Made by a program: the position numbers and the translations under genes. DNA of 64,000 nucleotides, taken from contig NZ_CP037951.1 in assembly GCF_004358445.1 (NCBI RefSeq), forward strand, positions 1,785,501-1,849,500. Direction: 5' to 3'. The DNA is from Parashewanella tropica (GTDB lineage Bacteria; Pseudomonadota; Gammaproteobacteria; Enterobacterales; Shewanellaceae). The notes beneath the pieces were generated by a model. It saw nothing but the letters and a program-made list of their open reading frames with translations, made no database searches and had not been told where the DNA came from. Shown piece by piece: positions 27,190-35,810 of the stretch (position 1 is the stretch's first letter; each line of letters starts with the position of its first letter).

Positions 27190-28802
27190 GAGGTTACGAT
27201 GCTGAAGTTATCATTGTTGGCTCTGGTGTCGCGGGAGCAATCACTGCTTGGAAGTTAGCCCAGCAGGGGATAAAAGTTATCGTGCTAGAAGCTGGGCCAT
27301 ACTTACCTGATAGAGATGAAATGGTTAAAGCATTGAGAGCAGCAGGGCCAGCGCAAACCATAAATACGCCATATCCTAACTCCCCCCAAGCTCCTAGGCC
27401 TAATGCAATGGATAATTCTAACTATTACATTCAAACTGGCCCAGAAAAATTTTATTCAACATTTGAACGTGTTGTAGGCGGGACAACTTGGCACTGGTTA
27501 GGCTTATGTCCAAGGTTATTGCCTGATGACTTTGCAATGCACAGTCATTACCAAGTAGCGACAGATTGGCCATTAACATATTCTGAAATTGAACCTTATT
27601 ACGTAAAAGCGGAACATGTATTATCTGTTTCTGGTGATTCAGGTATTAACTATGGTTCTCCGCGTAGTGCCGAATTTTCCAATCCTCCAATTAAACAAAC
27701 TTACACGGATAAAGTTATAGCAAGCCATATAGATGGCACTAGCTTTAAAGGCAAAAGGCTATTCGTACAAAATATCCCTCAGGCTCGCCAGCCATGGTGT
27801 CAGGGAAGTGGTTCATGTATTCCGCTATGTCCAACTGGTGCTAAGTATGAAGCCAATACTCATGTTGAGTTAGCGAAAAAGCTAGGGGCAGTTGTTATAA
27901 GCAAGGCTGTTGTAAATAGAGTTATTGAGAAGAATGGCAAAGTTCACTCTATTAAATATTTAGATTGGAAAGGGAACGAGCATGGTCTAAAAGCTAAGTA
28001 TTATGTCCTTGCTGCCAATGCTATAGAAACACCAAAAATTCTCTTAATGTCTTCTTCTAAGAGCTGCCCTAATGGGTTAGCAAATGCTAGTGGAATGGTT
28101 GGTCGAAATCTGATGGATCATATTTGGGTTGTCGGTAATGCACTCTCAAAGGAACCTGTATATGGATTTCGGGGGCCCCAAGTTACCTGTAGTATAGATA
28201 CAATGCGAAACGGCAACTTTAGATGTTTTAGTTCTGCTTATAGGATCAATATTTTAAATTGTGGCTGGTGGGTACCTAATCAGTCACCTTATTCGGATCT
28301 TAAGCAAGTATCGAAGAATGTGGTGGAATTCAATAACCAGAGACAGACGCTTAAAAGGAAATTGGAACGACAAATGTGCTTAGGCGCGGATGTGGAAATG
28401 CTTCCTCATGTAAAAAACCAAGTTTCACTGAGTAACAGTCATGTAGATGCTCTAGGTATACCAAGGCCAGAACTGTTTTATCATTTTACAGACTATGAAA
28501 GAAAAGGGATTAATGGGGCTAAAAGGTGCCTTAATTTTATTTTCCAAACCATGAAAGCAACAGAAATTACTCAGCTTCAACAGCCTTCGGGCTCAGGCCA
28601 TATAATGGGAACATGTAAAATGGGAAATGACCCTAGCACATCGGTAGTGGATAGGAATTGCCGAACCCATGAATGTTCAAATCTTTTCATTTTAGGTTCA
28701 AGTGTATTCCCTACAGCAGGAACGGCAAACCCTACATTGACCATAGTGGCATTGGTATTAAGGGCTGCCGATTTGTTAGTGAATGAATTAAGATCTAAAT
28801 AA
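27186..28802 (+). CDS. GMC-family flavoprotein dehydrogenase (large subunit)
   Basis: A 538-residue oxidoreductase. It has the N-terminal FAD motif VIIVGSGVAGAITAWKLAQQG, a GGTTWHWLG segment, a cysteine cluster WCQGSGSCIPLCPTGAKY at about 200-215 resembling that of iron-sulfur-containing FAD glucose and sorbitol dehydrogenases, and the C-terminal FPTAGTANPTLTIVALVLRAAD with GSGHIMGTCKMG. The substrate is a polyol or sugar acid by family, unknown here. There is no cytochrome c subunit gene next to it. It has no signal peptide and probably travels with the small subunit. It converges with ggt with a five-base gap. Confidence 0.82.
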   Translation: MRGYDAEVIIVGSGVAGAITAWKLAQQGIKVIVLEAGPYLPDRDEMVKALRAAGPAQTINTPYPNSPQAPRPNAMDNSNYYIQTGPEKFYSTFERVVGGTTWHWLGLCPRLLPDDFAMHSHYQVATDWPLTYSEIEPYYVKAEHVLSVSGDSGINYGSPRSAEFSNPPIKQTYTDKVIASHIDGTSFKGKRLFVQNIPQARQPWCQGSGSCIPLCPTGAKYEANTHVELAKKLGAVVISKAVVNRVIEKNGKVHSIKYLDWKGNEHGLKAKYYVLAANAIETPKILLMSSSKSCPNGLANASGMVGRNLMDHIWVVGNALSKEPVYGFRGPQVTCSIDTMRNGNFRCFSSAYRINILNCGWWVPNQSPYSDLKQVSKNVVEFNNQRQTLKRKLERQMCLGADVEMLPHVKNQVSLSNSHVDALGIPRPELFYHFTDYERKGINGAKRCLNFIFQTMKATEITQLQQPSGSGHIMGTCKMGNDPSTSVVDRNCRTHECSNLFILGSSVFPTAGTANPTLTIVALVLRAADLLVNELRSK

Positions 28803-28807
28803 AATGT

Positions 28808-30541
28808 TTAATAGCCTACAGCCTCGCCACCACGTCTTGGATCGCTAGCACCAAACAAACCTTGTTCTGTCACTTCGATGGATTGTGTACTTCCCATTGA
28901 GGGTTTAACAGATACCTTATGTCCCATAGATTCTAACAATCGAATAGTATCGTGATTCAAACTGCGTTCTACACGGATTTCATCTGGCAACCACTGATGG
29001 TGTATACGAGGTGCATTGGTAGCTTCTTGTATATTCATATCATGATCGATCACATTCATTATCAACTGTAAAACAGTCGTAATGATGCGAGAACCACCTG
29101 GACTACCTGTTACTAAGAAAGGCTTGTCATCTTTAAATACAATGGTTGGCGTCATTGAGCTAAGAGGCCGCTTGCCAGGCTTGATTGAATTAGCTTCACC
29201 ACCTATCAAGCCATAACCATTTGGCACACCTGGTTTAGCAGAAAAGTCGTCCATCTCATTATTCAACAAAATACCCGTTCCTTGAGCAACTAAACCAGAG
29301 CCATAGCTGAAGTTAAGTGTATAGGTATTAGAAACAGCATTGCCCCATTTATCAACAACGGAATAGTGAGTAGTTTGATCGCTCTCGTACGGTGCTAACT
29401 TACCCGGCTTAATTTCAGAAGAAGGTGTAGCTTTATTCATCGAAATTTGTTTAGCGATATATTTTGCATACGCTTTACTGGTTAGTTGCTTAACGGGAAC
29501 CTTGTAAAACGCTGGATCACCTAAATACTCGCTGCGATCAGCATAAGCATGTTTCATGGTTTCCGCCATTATATGAATGGTTTGTGCAGTATTAGCACCG
29601 TATTTATCTATTGGAAAATTCTCGAATACATTGAGCATTTCAATAATATGAACTCCACCAGAAGAAGGCGGTGGCATAGAAGCCACTTTATAACCGCGGT
29701 AAGTTCCAAAAATAGGCTTACGCTCAACAACCTTATAATTAGCAAAGTCTTGCATGGTTAAATTACCACCGGCATCTTTTACAGCTTCGATAATTTTTCT
29801 TGCAGTTTCACCTTTATAAAAGCCGTTGACACCTCTATCTGCAATCAATTGTAAAGAGTGGGCTAAGTCTTTTTGAACTAGGTTATCTCCAACTTTGAAG
29901 TTGCTACCGTCGGATTTGTAAAAAATTTCGGCAGAACTTGGCCATTGAGAAATACGACGTTTTAGTGCCGCTAATGAAGTAGCTAAATCAGCAGTTACAG
30001 ATATGCCGTTTTTCGCTAAATCAATAGCAGGTTGGATCACTTCTTTTAATGACATGGTTCCGTATTTTTCAAGAGCTTGACTCAACCCCATTACGGTTCC
30101 CGGTACACCCACCGCAAGACCGTGCTCACGGCTCAATTTTTTAATGACATTGCCTTGCTCATCAAGATACATGTCTTTATGTGCTTTCATTGGCGCAATC
30201 TCACGGTAGTCGATTGCGATGGTTTTGTTTTTATCTGCAAGGTGTACCATCATAAAGCCACCACCACCAATGTTACCAGCACGTGGCAAGGTAACAGATA
30301 GCGCAAAACCAACAGCAACAGCAGCATCAACCGCATTGCCGCCTTTTTTAAGGATCTCGACACCAATTTTACTGGCTAATGCCTCTTGGCTAGATACCAT
30401 CCCATGTTTTGCCCAAACTGGTTGCGCTACAGCCATATTGCTGTAAATGGCTGATTGATTGGCATGCACTGTCTGAGAAAGCGGGGCAAATGAACAAGCT
30501 AAAGTAAATGAAAGTACTTTTAACAGCTTAGTTGTACGCAT
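28808..30541 (-). CDS. ggt: Gamma-glutamyltranspeptidase
   Basis: Periplasmic enzyme cleaving glutathione and other gamma-glutamyl compounds. The 577-residue precursor has a signal peptide ending near QTVHA. Autoprocessing should occur before the nucleophilic threonine of YESDQTTHYSVVD near residue 390, giving large and small subunits. Conserved GGGGFMMVH, and PLSSMTPTIVF with GSPGGSRIITTV near the C terminus, fit the family. It is monocistronic as far as visible. Confidence 0.93.
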   Translation of the reverse strand: MRTTKLLKVLSFTLACSFAPLSQTVHANQSAIYSNMAVAQPVWAKHGMVSSQEALASKIGVEILKKGGNAVDAAVAVGFALSVTLPRAGNIGGGGFMMVHLADKNKTIAIDYREIAPMKAHKDMYLDEQGNVIKKLSREHGLAVGVPGTVMGLSQALEKYGTMSLKEVIQPAIDLAKNGISVTADLATSLAALKRRISQWPSSAEIFYKSDGSNFKVGDNLVQKDLAHSLQLIADRGVNGFYKGETARKIIEAVKDAGGNLTMQDFANYKVVERKPIFGTYRGYKVASMPPPSSGGVHIIEMLNVFENFPIDKYGANTAQTIHIMAETMKHAYADRSEYLGDPAFYKVPVKQLTSKAYAKYIAKQISMNKATPSSEIKPGKLAPYESDQTTHYSVVDKWGNAVSNTYTLNFSYGSGLVAQGTGILLNNEMDDFSAKPGVPNGYGLIGGEANSIKPGKRPLSSMTPTIVFKDDKPFLVTGSPGGSRIITTVLQLIMNVIDHDMNIQEATNAPRIHHQWLPDEIRVERSLNHDTIRLLESMGHKVSVKPSMGSTQSIEVTEQGLFGASDPRRGGEAVGY

Positions 30542-30645
30542 TATCAGTCCTTATATTGTTGTTTTGCAGAAGAATGTGCCATAAGTGCGAGGGTTTGTCA
30601 CTTGAAGAATAGCGGGGAGTGTAAAACTTTTTCTAAGTTTGGAAA

Positions 30646-30668
30646 GTTGTGGGTGTTAAGCCCACAAC
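30646..30668 (-). terminator. Hairpin after nnrS
   Basis: GTTGTGGG (30646-30653) pairs with CCCACAAC (30661-30668). On the minus strand a short TTT follows. It is about 30 bases beyond the nnrS stop. Probably a terminator, though the T tract is weak. Confidence 0.5.
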
Positions 30669-30697
30669 ACTTAGATTTTATAGTAATTTATAGAAAC

Positions 30698-31870
30698 CTA
30701 CCCAGGTCTTCCATCTGCTCTTGGCTGCATTAACATTGGTGCATAAAACAGAATAAATAGCCCAAATGCAATACACCAGAAGACAACTGCGGCTGCAATC
30801 AGAGGTAGATACAGGCTAGGTACTATACCAGCAACAATTCTAGCAATCGTCGCTAAAATCATTAACGCAAACCCAAAAATGACAGGCTTTGGTGGTACTA
30901 ATTGACGACCAGTGTGACCCAAACTGACTCTTGCCATCATGGCTAAAATCATTCCGCCCATACCGCCAACGGTTAATGAGTGAAGACCAACACTAATCGG
31001 TAGCCCTGCCGCAATTAAAAATAGTCCAATTGGTATGAAGATAAAGCTGAAGTGCAATGACCAGAGTAATGGTACTTTAAAGGTATGCTTCCAGCCCCAG
31101 CGATTCCAACGGATTAAAATAACTAACCCAGCTAGTGCTGATGTGATCTGAAGTACTAATTCATGACCAGAAAAGAAGGCGAGCAACGTCATACCAAGAG
31201 TAACGATTGTCGCGATTTCTAAGGCCGGAATGCTTGGAGTACGTTGCCAATCACTTGCTCTGTCTGTAAAAAATGGAATAACACGTCCACCCAGCAAAGC
31301 TACGATGAAAGTAATGATAATGACTGCGCCATACAAAGCTGTATTCATCAGAGCTATATCAGCGGTAAAAGAACCAAGATAGGAAAGTAAATTCATCAGT
31401 GTTAATAGCAATAGCACAGGCACAAAAATCAAATTGCGCCACTGTTTCACTTTATAGACTGAATTGAAGAGCACTAAGCTCGCCATAGGTAAAAACAGTA
31501 GGTCGATAGTTGCTGCAACAGAGAGTGGTAGCAATGAAGAGCTGAGCAAGACAAGTCTTCCTAGTAACCACAGAGTAAATAAACCAATCAGCGGCCAGCC
31601 TTTTAATCCTGGTTGTCCGGTCCAGTTTTGAACTGCTGTCAATAAAAAGCCCACAACAATGGCTGAAACAAAACCAAAGATCATTTCATGTCCATGCCAC
31701 CAAATTGGATTGCCATGAGGCTGAAAGTTTATTTTGCCTGATAGAGTCATTGCCCATAAGCCTAAGGCGAAGACACTAAAAATACTGCCAAATAGAAAGA
31801 ATGGGCGAAAGCCAAGTCTGAAGATAGCAGGGCGAAATTGCTTATGTGCGGGTTCATCAATATTGATCAT
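30698..31870 (-). CDS. nnrS: NnrS family membrane protein
   Basis: A 390-residue polytopic inner-membrane protein with about 12 hydrophobic helices. It has the family start FRPAIFRLGFRPFFLFGSIF and the histidine-containing GNPIWWHGHEMIFGF and HSLTVGGMGGMILAMMARVSLGHTGR. NnrS proteins bind heme and copper and protect against NO stress in denitrifying and other bacteria. Its place on the far side of suhB from nirK and dnr fits a role in nitrite/NO metabolism. Confidence 0.92.
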   Translation of the reverse strand: MINIDEPAHKQFRPAIFRLGFRPFFLFGSIFSVFALGLWAMTLSGKINFQPHGNPIWWHGHEMIFGFVSAIVVGFLLTAVQNWTGQPGLKGWPLIGLFTLWLLGRLVLLSSSLLPLSVAATIDLLFLPMASLVLFNSVYKVKQWRNLIFVPVLLLLTLMNLLSYLGSFTADIALMNTALYGAVIIITFIVALLGGRVIPFFTDRASDWQRTPSIPALEIATIVTLGMTLLAFFSGHELVLQITSALAGLVILIRWNRWGWKHTFKVPLLWSLHFSFIFIPIGLFLIAAGLPISVGLHSLTVGGMGGMILAMMARVSLGHTGRQLVPPKPVIFGFALMILATIARIVAGIVPSLYLPLIAAAVVFWCIAFGLFILFYAPMLMQPRADGRPG

Positions 31871-31940
31871 AACAACTAGTACCTGAGTATTTTACTCGGT
31901 TATTTTACTCTAGTTGCTAAAAAAAACTTTAATGAAGATC

Positions 31941-31965
31941 AAAAAAGCGGGCATAAAGCCCGCTT
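31941..31965 (-). terminator. Terminator after suhB
   Basis: AAAGCGGGC (31944-31952) pairs with GCCCGCTT (31958-31965). Read on the minus strand it ends in six T residues, 23 bases after the suhB stop. Confidence 0.85.
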
Positions 31966-31987
31966 AAGTAATAATTTTACTTGCTTA

Positions 31988-32791
31988 TTAACGCTTTAAA
32001 CCTTCATTTAGAAGAGGGCGCATTAATTTCACTAGACCAGTCGTTACTTTAGGTGCACCTGCAACAATGTTACCAGACACAAGGTAGTTGTGACCGCCAG
32101 TAAAGTCGGTAACAGTACCGCCAGCTTCGCGACAAATTAGGTCGCCTGCTGCGATATCCCAAGGCTTAAGACCGATTTCGAAGTAACCATCAACACGACC
32201 AGCTGCAACATAAGCTAAATCAAGAGCTGCAGAACCAGCACGACGGATGTCATTACACTCATTGAATACTTCAGTGATAATGTTCATATAAGTTTCAGTG
32301 TGCTGACGAGCTTTGAATGGGAATGCAGTTGCTAAAATAGTGCCACTTAGACCTTTTGCGTCAGTTACGCGAAGTCTGTAATCGTTCAGCTTAGCGCCTT
32401 GACCTTTAACAGCAGAGAATAGCTCGTTACGCACAGGATCAAATACTACAGCAATTTCAGTCTTGCCTTTAATTTGAAGTGCAATAGATACAGCAAAATG
32501 AGGGATACCACGGACAAAGTTATTCGTTCCATCTAGAGGATCAACAATCCACATGTAATCTTTATCTTTACCGCGATCTTCACCACCTTCTTCACCAACG
32601 ATAGTATGGTCAGGGTAAGACTTACGGATTTGGTATGTAATAGCCGCTTCAGCTTCTTTGTCTACGTTAGTCACAAAGTCATTGAGACCTTTAGCTGTAA
32701 CTTCAACTTGGTCTAATTCGGCGTAAGCGCGCATGATAGTTTGACCGGCAGCGCGAGCAGCGCGAACGGCAATAGTCAGCATTGGATGCAT
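31988..32791 (-). CDS. suhB: Inositol-1-monophosphatase family protein
   Basis: A 267-residue Mg-dependent phosphatase of the IMPase family; in E. coli SuhB also joins the Nus complex on rRNA transcripts. Metal-binding motifs are VGEEGG, WIVDPLDGTNNFVRGIPHF and KPWDIAAGDLICREAGG. In E. coli and Shewanella suhB lies next to, and divergent from, trmJ. Here about 4.5 kb of nitrite-reductase genes separates them. Confidence 0.94.
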   Translation of the reverse strand: MHPMLTIAVRAARAAGQTIMRAYAELDQVEVTAKGLNDFVTNVDKEAEAAITYQIRKSYPDHTIVGEEGGEDRGKDKDYMWIVDPLDGTNNFVRGIPHFAVSIALQIKGKTEIAVVFDPVRNELFSAVKGQGAKLNDYRLRVTDAKGLSGTILATAFPFKARQHTETYMNIITEVFNECNDIRRAGSAALDLAYVAAGRVDGYFEIGLKPWDIAAGDLICREAGGTVTDFTGGHNYLVSGNIVAGAPKVTTGLVKLMRPLLNEGLKR

Positions 32792-32896
32792 TGCAATCCC
32801 CTGGATGTTAAAGAACGAAAAATAGCGAGCGGATTATACGTAAGCTGCCTAAATACAGCAACCAAAATTATCGCAAAACCTGATTGTTTTCATAAT

Positions 32897-33649
32897 TTAC
32901 ATATTGATGATGGGAATGCTTTGTTTGTCATTCGAATCAGCTGAAACCAAAGGATCAAAAGGTACGTTCACACTCGCGTATAATTTACGAACATCTTTAA
33001 TGATAATGTCGTGACCAGATTCTTCAATGAGGTCATTGTTGGTCATTTTTTTGATCAAACGAGAAAAGGTTTCTGGTTGAATGGATAGCCTAGAAGCTAG
33101 AACACGCTTAGGGATATCGAGATACACTTGCCCTTGGTTCTCAGCCGTTGGCTTCATATGATGCATTAAAAACAACAGTAATCGAGATTGTGCGTTTTGC
33201 AATGAAAGGACTTCTACTTCATTAATGTTTTTGCGAAGGCGCATACTCATATTTGCCATAACAGCCATGCAGGCTTCGGTATTATGTTTGAGCATGTGGA
33301 GGTATTTTTCGCAATCAAAACTGATGAGCTGACATTCCGATACGGTTTGAGCCGACACAGGGTACATGGATTGCTTATTAAACATTAATGCTTCAGCGAA
33401 TGTGTGACCTTCACGCACTACATCAATGACTTTATCTTGTCCTTGTGGGTTAGTGCGATAAAGTTGCAAGTTTCCATGCAATAACAAATAAAAACGTTTA
33501 GCAGGTTCACCTTGAAAGAACAAATTTTCGTGAGCTTTTAAATTGATCAATGCGGCATTACTCATCAGCATTGAAAGCTCGCTTTCCGCTAGATTCGAAA
33601 ATAAGTGGTGCTGGTGGACGACGCGATGAATGTATGGTTCGGTGATCAT
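32897..33649 (-). CDS. dnr: Crp/Fnr-family regulator, Dnr/Nnr type
   Basis: A 250-residue regulator with an N-terminal cyclic-nucleotide-type sensor domain (FFQGEPAKRFYLLLHGNLQLYR, then HTFAEALMFNKQSMYPVSAQ) and a C-terminal helix-turn-helix whose recognition helix LSIQPETFSRLIKKM matches Dnr. There is no N-terminal cysteine cluster, so it is not an oxygen-sensing Fnr; Dnr proteins sense NO through heme. It should bind TTGAT-like sites such as the one upstream of nirK. A hairpin ends two bases before its ATG and no ribosome-binding sequence is evident. Confidence 0.87.
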   Translation of the reverse strand: MITEPYIHRVVHQHHLFSNLAESELSMLMSNAALINLKAHENLFFQGEPAKRFYLLLHGNLQLYRTNPQGQDKVIDVVREGHTFAEALMFNKQSMYPVSAQTVSECQLISFDCEKYLHMLKHNTEACMAVMANMSMRLRKNINEVEVLSLQNAQSRLLLFLMHHMKPTAENQGQVYLDIPKRVLASRLSIQPETFSRLIKKMTNNDLIEESGHDIIIKDVRKLYASVNVPFDPLVSADSNDKQSIPIINM

Positions 33650-33651
33650 AA

Positions 33652-33681
33652 GAGGCTAATATCGTTATAATTATTAGCCTC
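33652..33681 (-). promoter_or_regulatory. Hairpin abutting the dnr start codon
   Basis: GAGGCTAATA (33652-33661) pairs perfectly with TATTAGCCTC (33672-33681). In the dnr mRNA the stem would end two bases before the ATG and occupy the ribosome-binding region. It has no T tract, so it is unlikely to terminate PCuAC-gene transcripts well. A role in translational control is inferred. Confidence 0.5.
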
Positions 33682-33738
33682 ATAACATAAACCAATTAAT
33701 ATGAAAAAACACCCCGTCAGATCAAAGTTATGAAATAA

Positions 33739-34200
33739 TTAATGATGATGGTGGTGATGCATGTCTTCATCATTATTCATTTTCACCGCAGCCATTACTT
33801 TCAATTTTTCCCCATTATTAAAGGTAAGTGTTAATGGAACAGAATCGCCTTTAGTTGGAACTCCTTGAGTAAAGTTCATCATCATACCGTGGTAACCACC
33901 TGGCGCCATTAGCGTTTTTCCCTTTGAATCAACCATGATTTTCTGCACTGGCGTCATGCGCATTACACCATCTTTCATGACGGTTTGGTGAAGCTCGATT
34001 CTGCCATTGGGACTATTTATCGCCAGTAACTTGATTGGTTGGTCACCATTATTTTTCATCGTCAAATAAATTGGTACGACTCTGGAAGTAGGGGGCATAG
34101 CTCTGATCCATGCGTTTTCTACCATAACGTCTTGAGCCATAGTCCAATGGCTAACAATGGAAGTTAAAATGGCTAAGAAAATCAAAAGGGATTTTTTCAT
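33739..34200 (-). CDS. PCuAC copper chaperone
   Basis: A 153-residue periplasmic copper(I) chaperone. A signal peptide ([22 protein letters not shown]) precedes a cupredoxin-like domain with the Met/His copper motif, ELHQTVMKDGVMRM and the GGYHGMMMNF loop. The protein ends in a natural six-histidine tail after an acidic NNDEDM stretch, an additional metal-binding site. PCuAC and SCO proteins cooperate in delivering copper to cuproenzymes. Here the nearby client is NirK. It lies 12 bases after the SCO gene. Confidence 0.9.
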   Translation of the reverse strand: MKKSLLIFLAILTSIVSHWTMAQDVMVENAWIRAMPPTSRVVPIYLTMKNNGDQPIKLLAINSPNGRIELHQTVMKDGVMRMTPVQKIMVDSKGKTLMAPGGYHGMMMNFTQGVPTKGDSVPLTLTFNNGEKLKVMAAVKMNNDEDMHHHHHH

Positions 34201-34212
34201 TGTTATTCTCCT

Positions 34213-34854
34213 TTATTTAGTAGCAAGTAATTGTGCGACATCATCACGCATTTCTTTGAGTGGAGTGCCTGTATAGAAATAACCACGCATACGACCTTTA
34301 CCGTCTATCACGAAAATCTTGGCGGTGTGTGAAAATAAATAGCCTTTTTTCTTCGGTGCATTTTTGTCTTCCAAGCTGAGTTTTTTAAACTCAGTGGTTA
34401 CTCTTTCATCCGCTAGCTTTGAGTATTCTGCACTGTAGAGTTTGGCAACATGATCAATTTTTTCTTTGTCATCTACTAAGCCGATAAAACTTGGATCGAA
34501 ATAGCTGAGATATTTATTAAGATGCTTAGGGGTATCGTATTCACTGTCGATACTGACAAACAGAACTTGCACTTTAGCTTGTTGCTCGGGTGGGAGTTTT
34601 TTTACCATTTGTGCAACATGAGCCATGGTAGTAGGGCAAATATCGGCACAGTTGGTATAGCCGAAAAACATGAGAACGACTTTGCCTCGAAAATCTGAAA
34701 GGCTAACTTGTTCTCCTTTACTGCTATTGAGAGTGAAATCTCCACCAATGCCTTTTAGGATTGGCATCTTCGCCTGAGCGGGTAAAATTGAGGTGATTAA
34801 TGCAATCGCTGCAATAAGTGAAGATTGCTTAAATAATTTAATGAATTTGTTCAT
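34213..34854 (-). CDS. SCO1/SenC family copper chaperone
   Basis: A 213-residue exported thioredoxin-fold protein. After a signal segment ending QAKM it has the CxxxC copper motif (Cys69 and Cys73 in FFGYTNCADICPTTM) and the third ligand in LFSHTAKIFVID. SCO proteins load copper into cytochrome oxidase and some other cuproenzymes. Position between PCuAC and the nirK end suggests service to the copper nitrite reductase. It belongs to the same minus-strand series as its neighbours. Confidence 0.92.
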   Translation of the reverse strand: MNKFIKLFKQSSLIAAIALITSILPAQAKMPILKGIGGDFTLNSSKGEQVSLSDFRGKVVLMFFGYTNCADICPTTMAHVAQMVKKLPPEQQAKVQVLFVSIDSEYDTPKHLNKYLSYFDPSFIGLVDDKEKIDHVAKLYSAEYSKLADERVTTEFKKLSLEDKNAPKKKGYLFSHTAKIFVIDGKGRMRGYFYTGTPLKEMRDDVAQLLATK

Positions 34855-34867
34855 TTAAAGTTCCTTA

Positions 34868-35743
34868 TTAACAACGAATTTCAGCGCCAAGATCAGTAAC
34901 TGGTGGTAAATATTTAGCTTTATATTCGTGCACAATTACCACGCCATTTTCGATGCTAACGACAAGATTAACCCCTAATTGTGCAAGCTCATCTTCATCG
35001 TATTGGTTTAGAAGACTCCATTGATATTCAAAATCAATTTGAAATTGATCAGTTCCACTGATGGGTTTTATATTCAGATTTCGAATCGCACGTCTGCTGG
35101 TTTTAGCTTTTGTGTTTGCTAAAAGGTTAAAGTAATCCGCAAGAGAAGATGTTGAAGCCTCTTCTGCGTTAAATTTAGTATTAGCTGTAAAATGCTTATT
35201 CCAAGAAATATGGCTGTTAGGCTGATTGACGCTTAAGTTGTCTAGGTGCTGTGTCCATTGATAAATAAATGCTTTGATTAAGTTTGGTGCACTAGCACTT
35301 CGAAACTTAGAGGTAAAATCGTCTTTTTCATTAGTAAGGGTTTTACTGCTTAATATTTTTCCCGATTGCTTATCAAGCTTTAGTGTTTGAATTAAATAGT
35401 AACCATAGACCTCATTGGTATCGGTTATTTTTGGGAGAAACTCTAGCTCTACCTCCACTTCAGCAATTTTATTATCTTGTTTTATAGGGACAATAGATAA
35501 AAGGTGATGGGCGCCTTGGATTACCTTTGCATCTTTTAATTCTTGAAAGTCTACATTGGGATATTGAGCTTGTTTTTCCTTGGTGAGGTTTCGGGAGTCA
35601 AGGAAACCATACCATTGATAAACGGCACTGTTTAATGGGTAATCAATTCGCTTTTCGGCTGCATTTAAGGTTGGGGTGAGGGTGAGCAATAGACATACAG
35701 TGAGAAGAGTGAATCGCCGCCATTGCTTAAGAACATTTATCAT
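34868..35743 (-). CDS. Exported protein of unknown function in the nirK operon
   Basis: A 291-residue protein with a signal peptide (FTLLTVCLLLTLTPTLNA). No family is recognised. Two halves start alike, AVYQWYGFLDSRNLTKE near residue 39 and AFIYQWTQHLDNLSVN near 157. Each is followed by a mixed alpha/beta stretch, as in tandem NTF2-like or Tim44-like domains (inference). It contains one cysteine, the last residue. Position between nirK and SCO, with 13 bases to the latter, suggests a periplasmic role in nitrite reductase maturation or NO handling. Confidence 0.65.
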   Translation of the reverse strand: MINVLKQWRRFTLLTVCLLLTLTPTLNAAEKRIDYPLNSAVYQWYGFLDSRNLTKEKQAQYPNVDFQELKDAKVIQGAHHLLSIVPIKQDNKIAEVEVELEFLPKITDTNEVYGYYLIQTLKLDKQSGKILSSKTLTNEKDDFTSKFRSASAPNLIKAFIYQWTQHLDNLSVNQPNSHISWNKHFTANTKFNAEEASTSSLADYFNLLANTKAKTSRRAIRNLNIKPISGTDQFQIDFEYQWSLLNQYDEDELAQLGVNLVVSIENGVVIVHEYKAKYLPPVTDLGAEIRC

Positions 35744-35772
35744 GGTTGGCTCCCTTTTCTAGAATGAAAGTA

Positions 35773-35790
35773 GAGGGCGTTTCCGCCCTC
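35773..35790 (-). terminator. Hairpin between nirK and the next gene
   Basis: GAGGGCG and CGCCCTC pair around a TTTC loop, 20 bases after the nirK stop. Only a weak T stretch follows on the minus strand. It may be a partial terminator or a stabiliser that keeps nirK mRNA above that of the downstream genes. Confidence 0.45.
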
Positions 35791-35810
35791 ATTAGCTTGG
35801 CGTTATGGTG

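Noticed and set aside
33739-33760. Six-histidine tail as a cloning tag artefact
   Set aside because: It is in a natural genomic context with an acidic His/Met lead-in, and the neighbouring copper genes make a metal function sensible.
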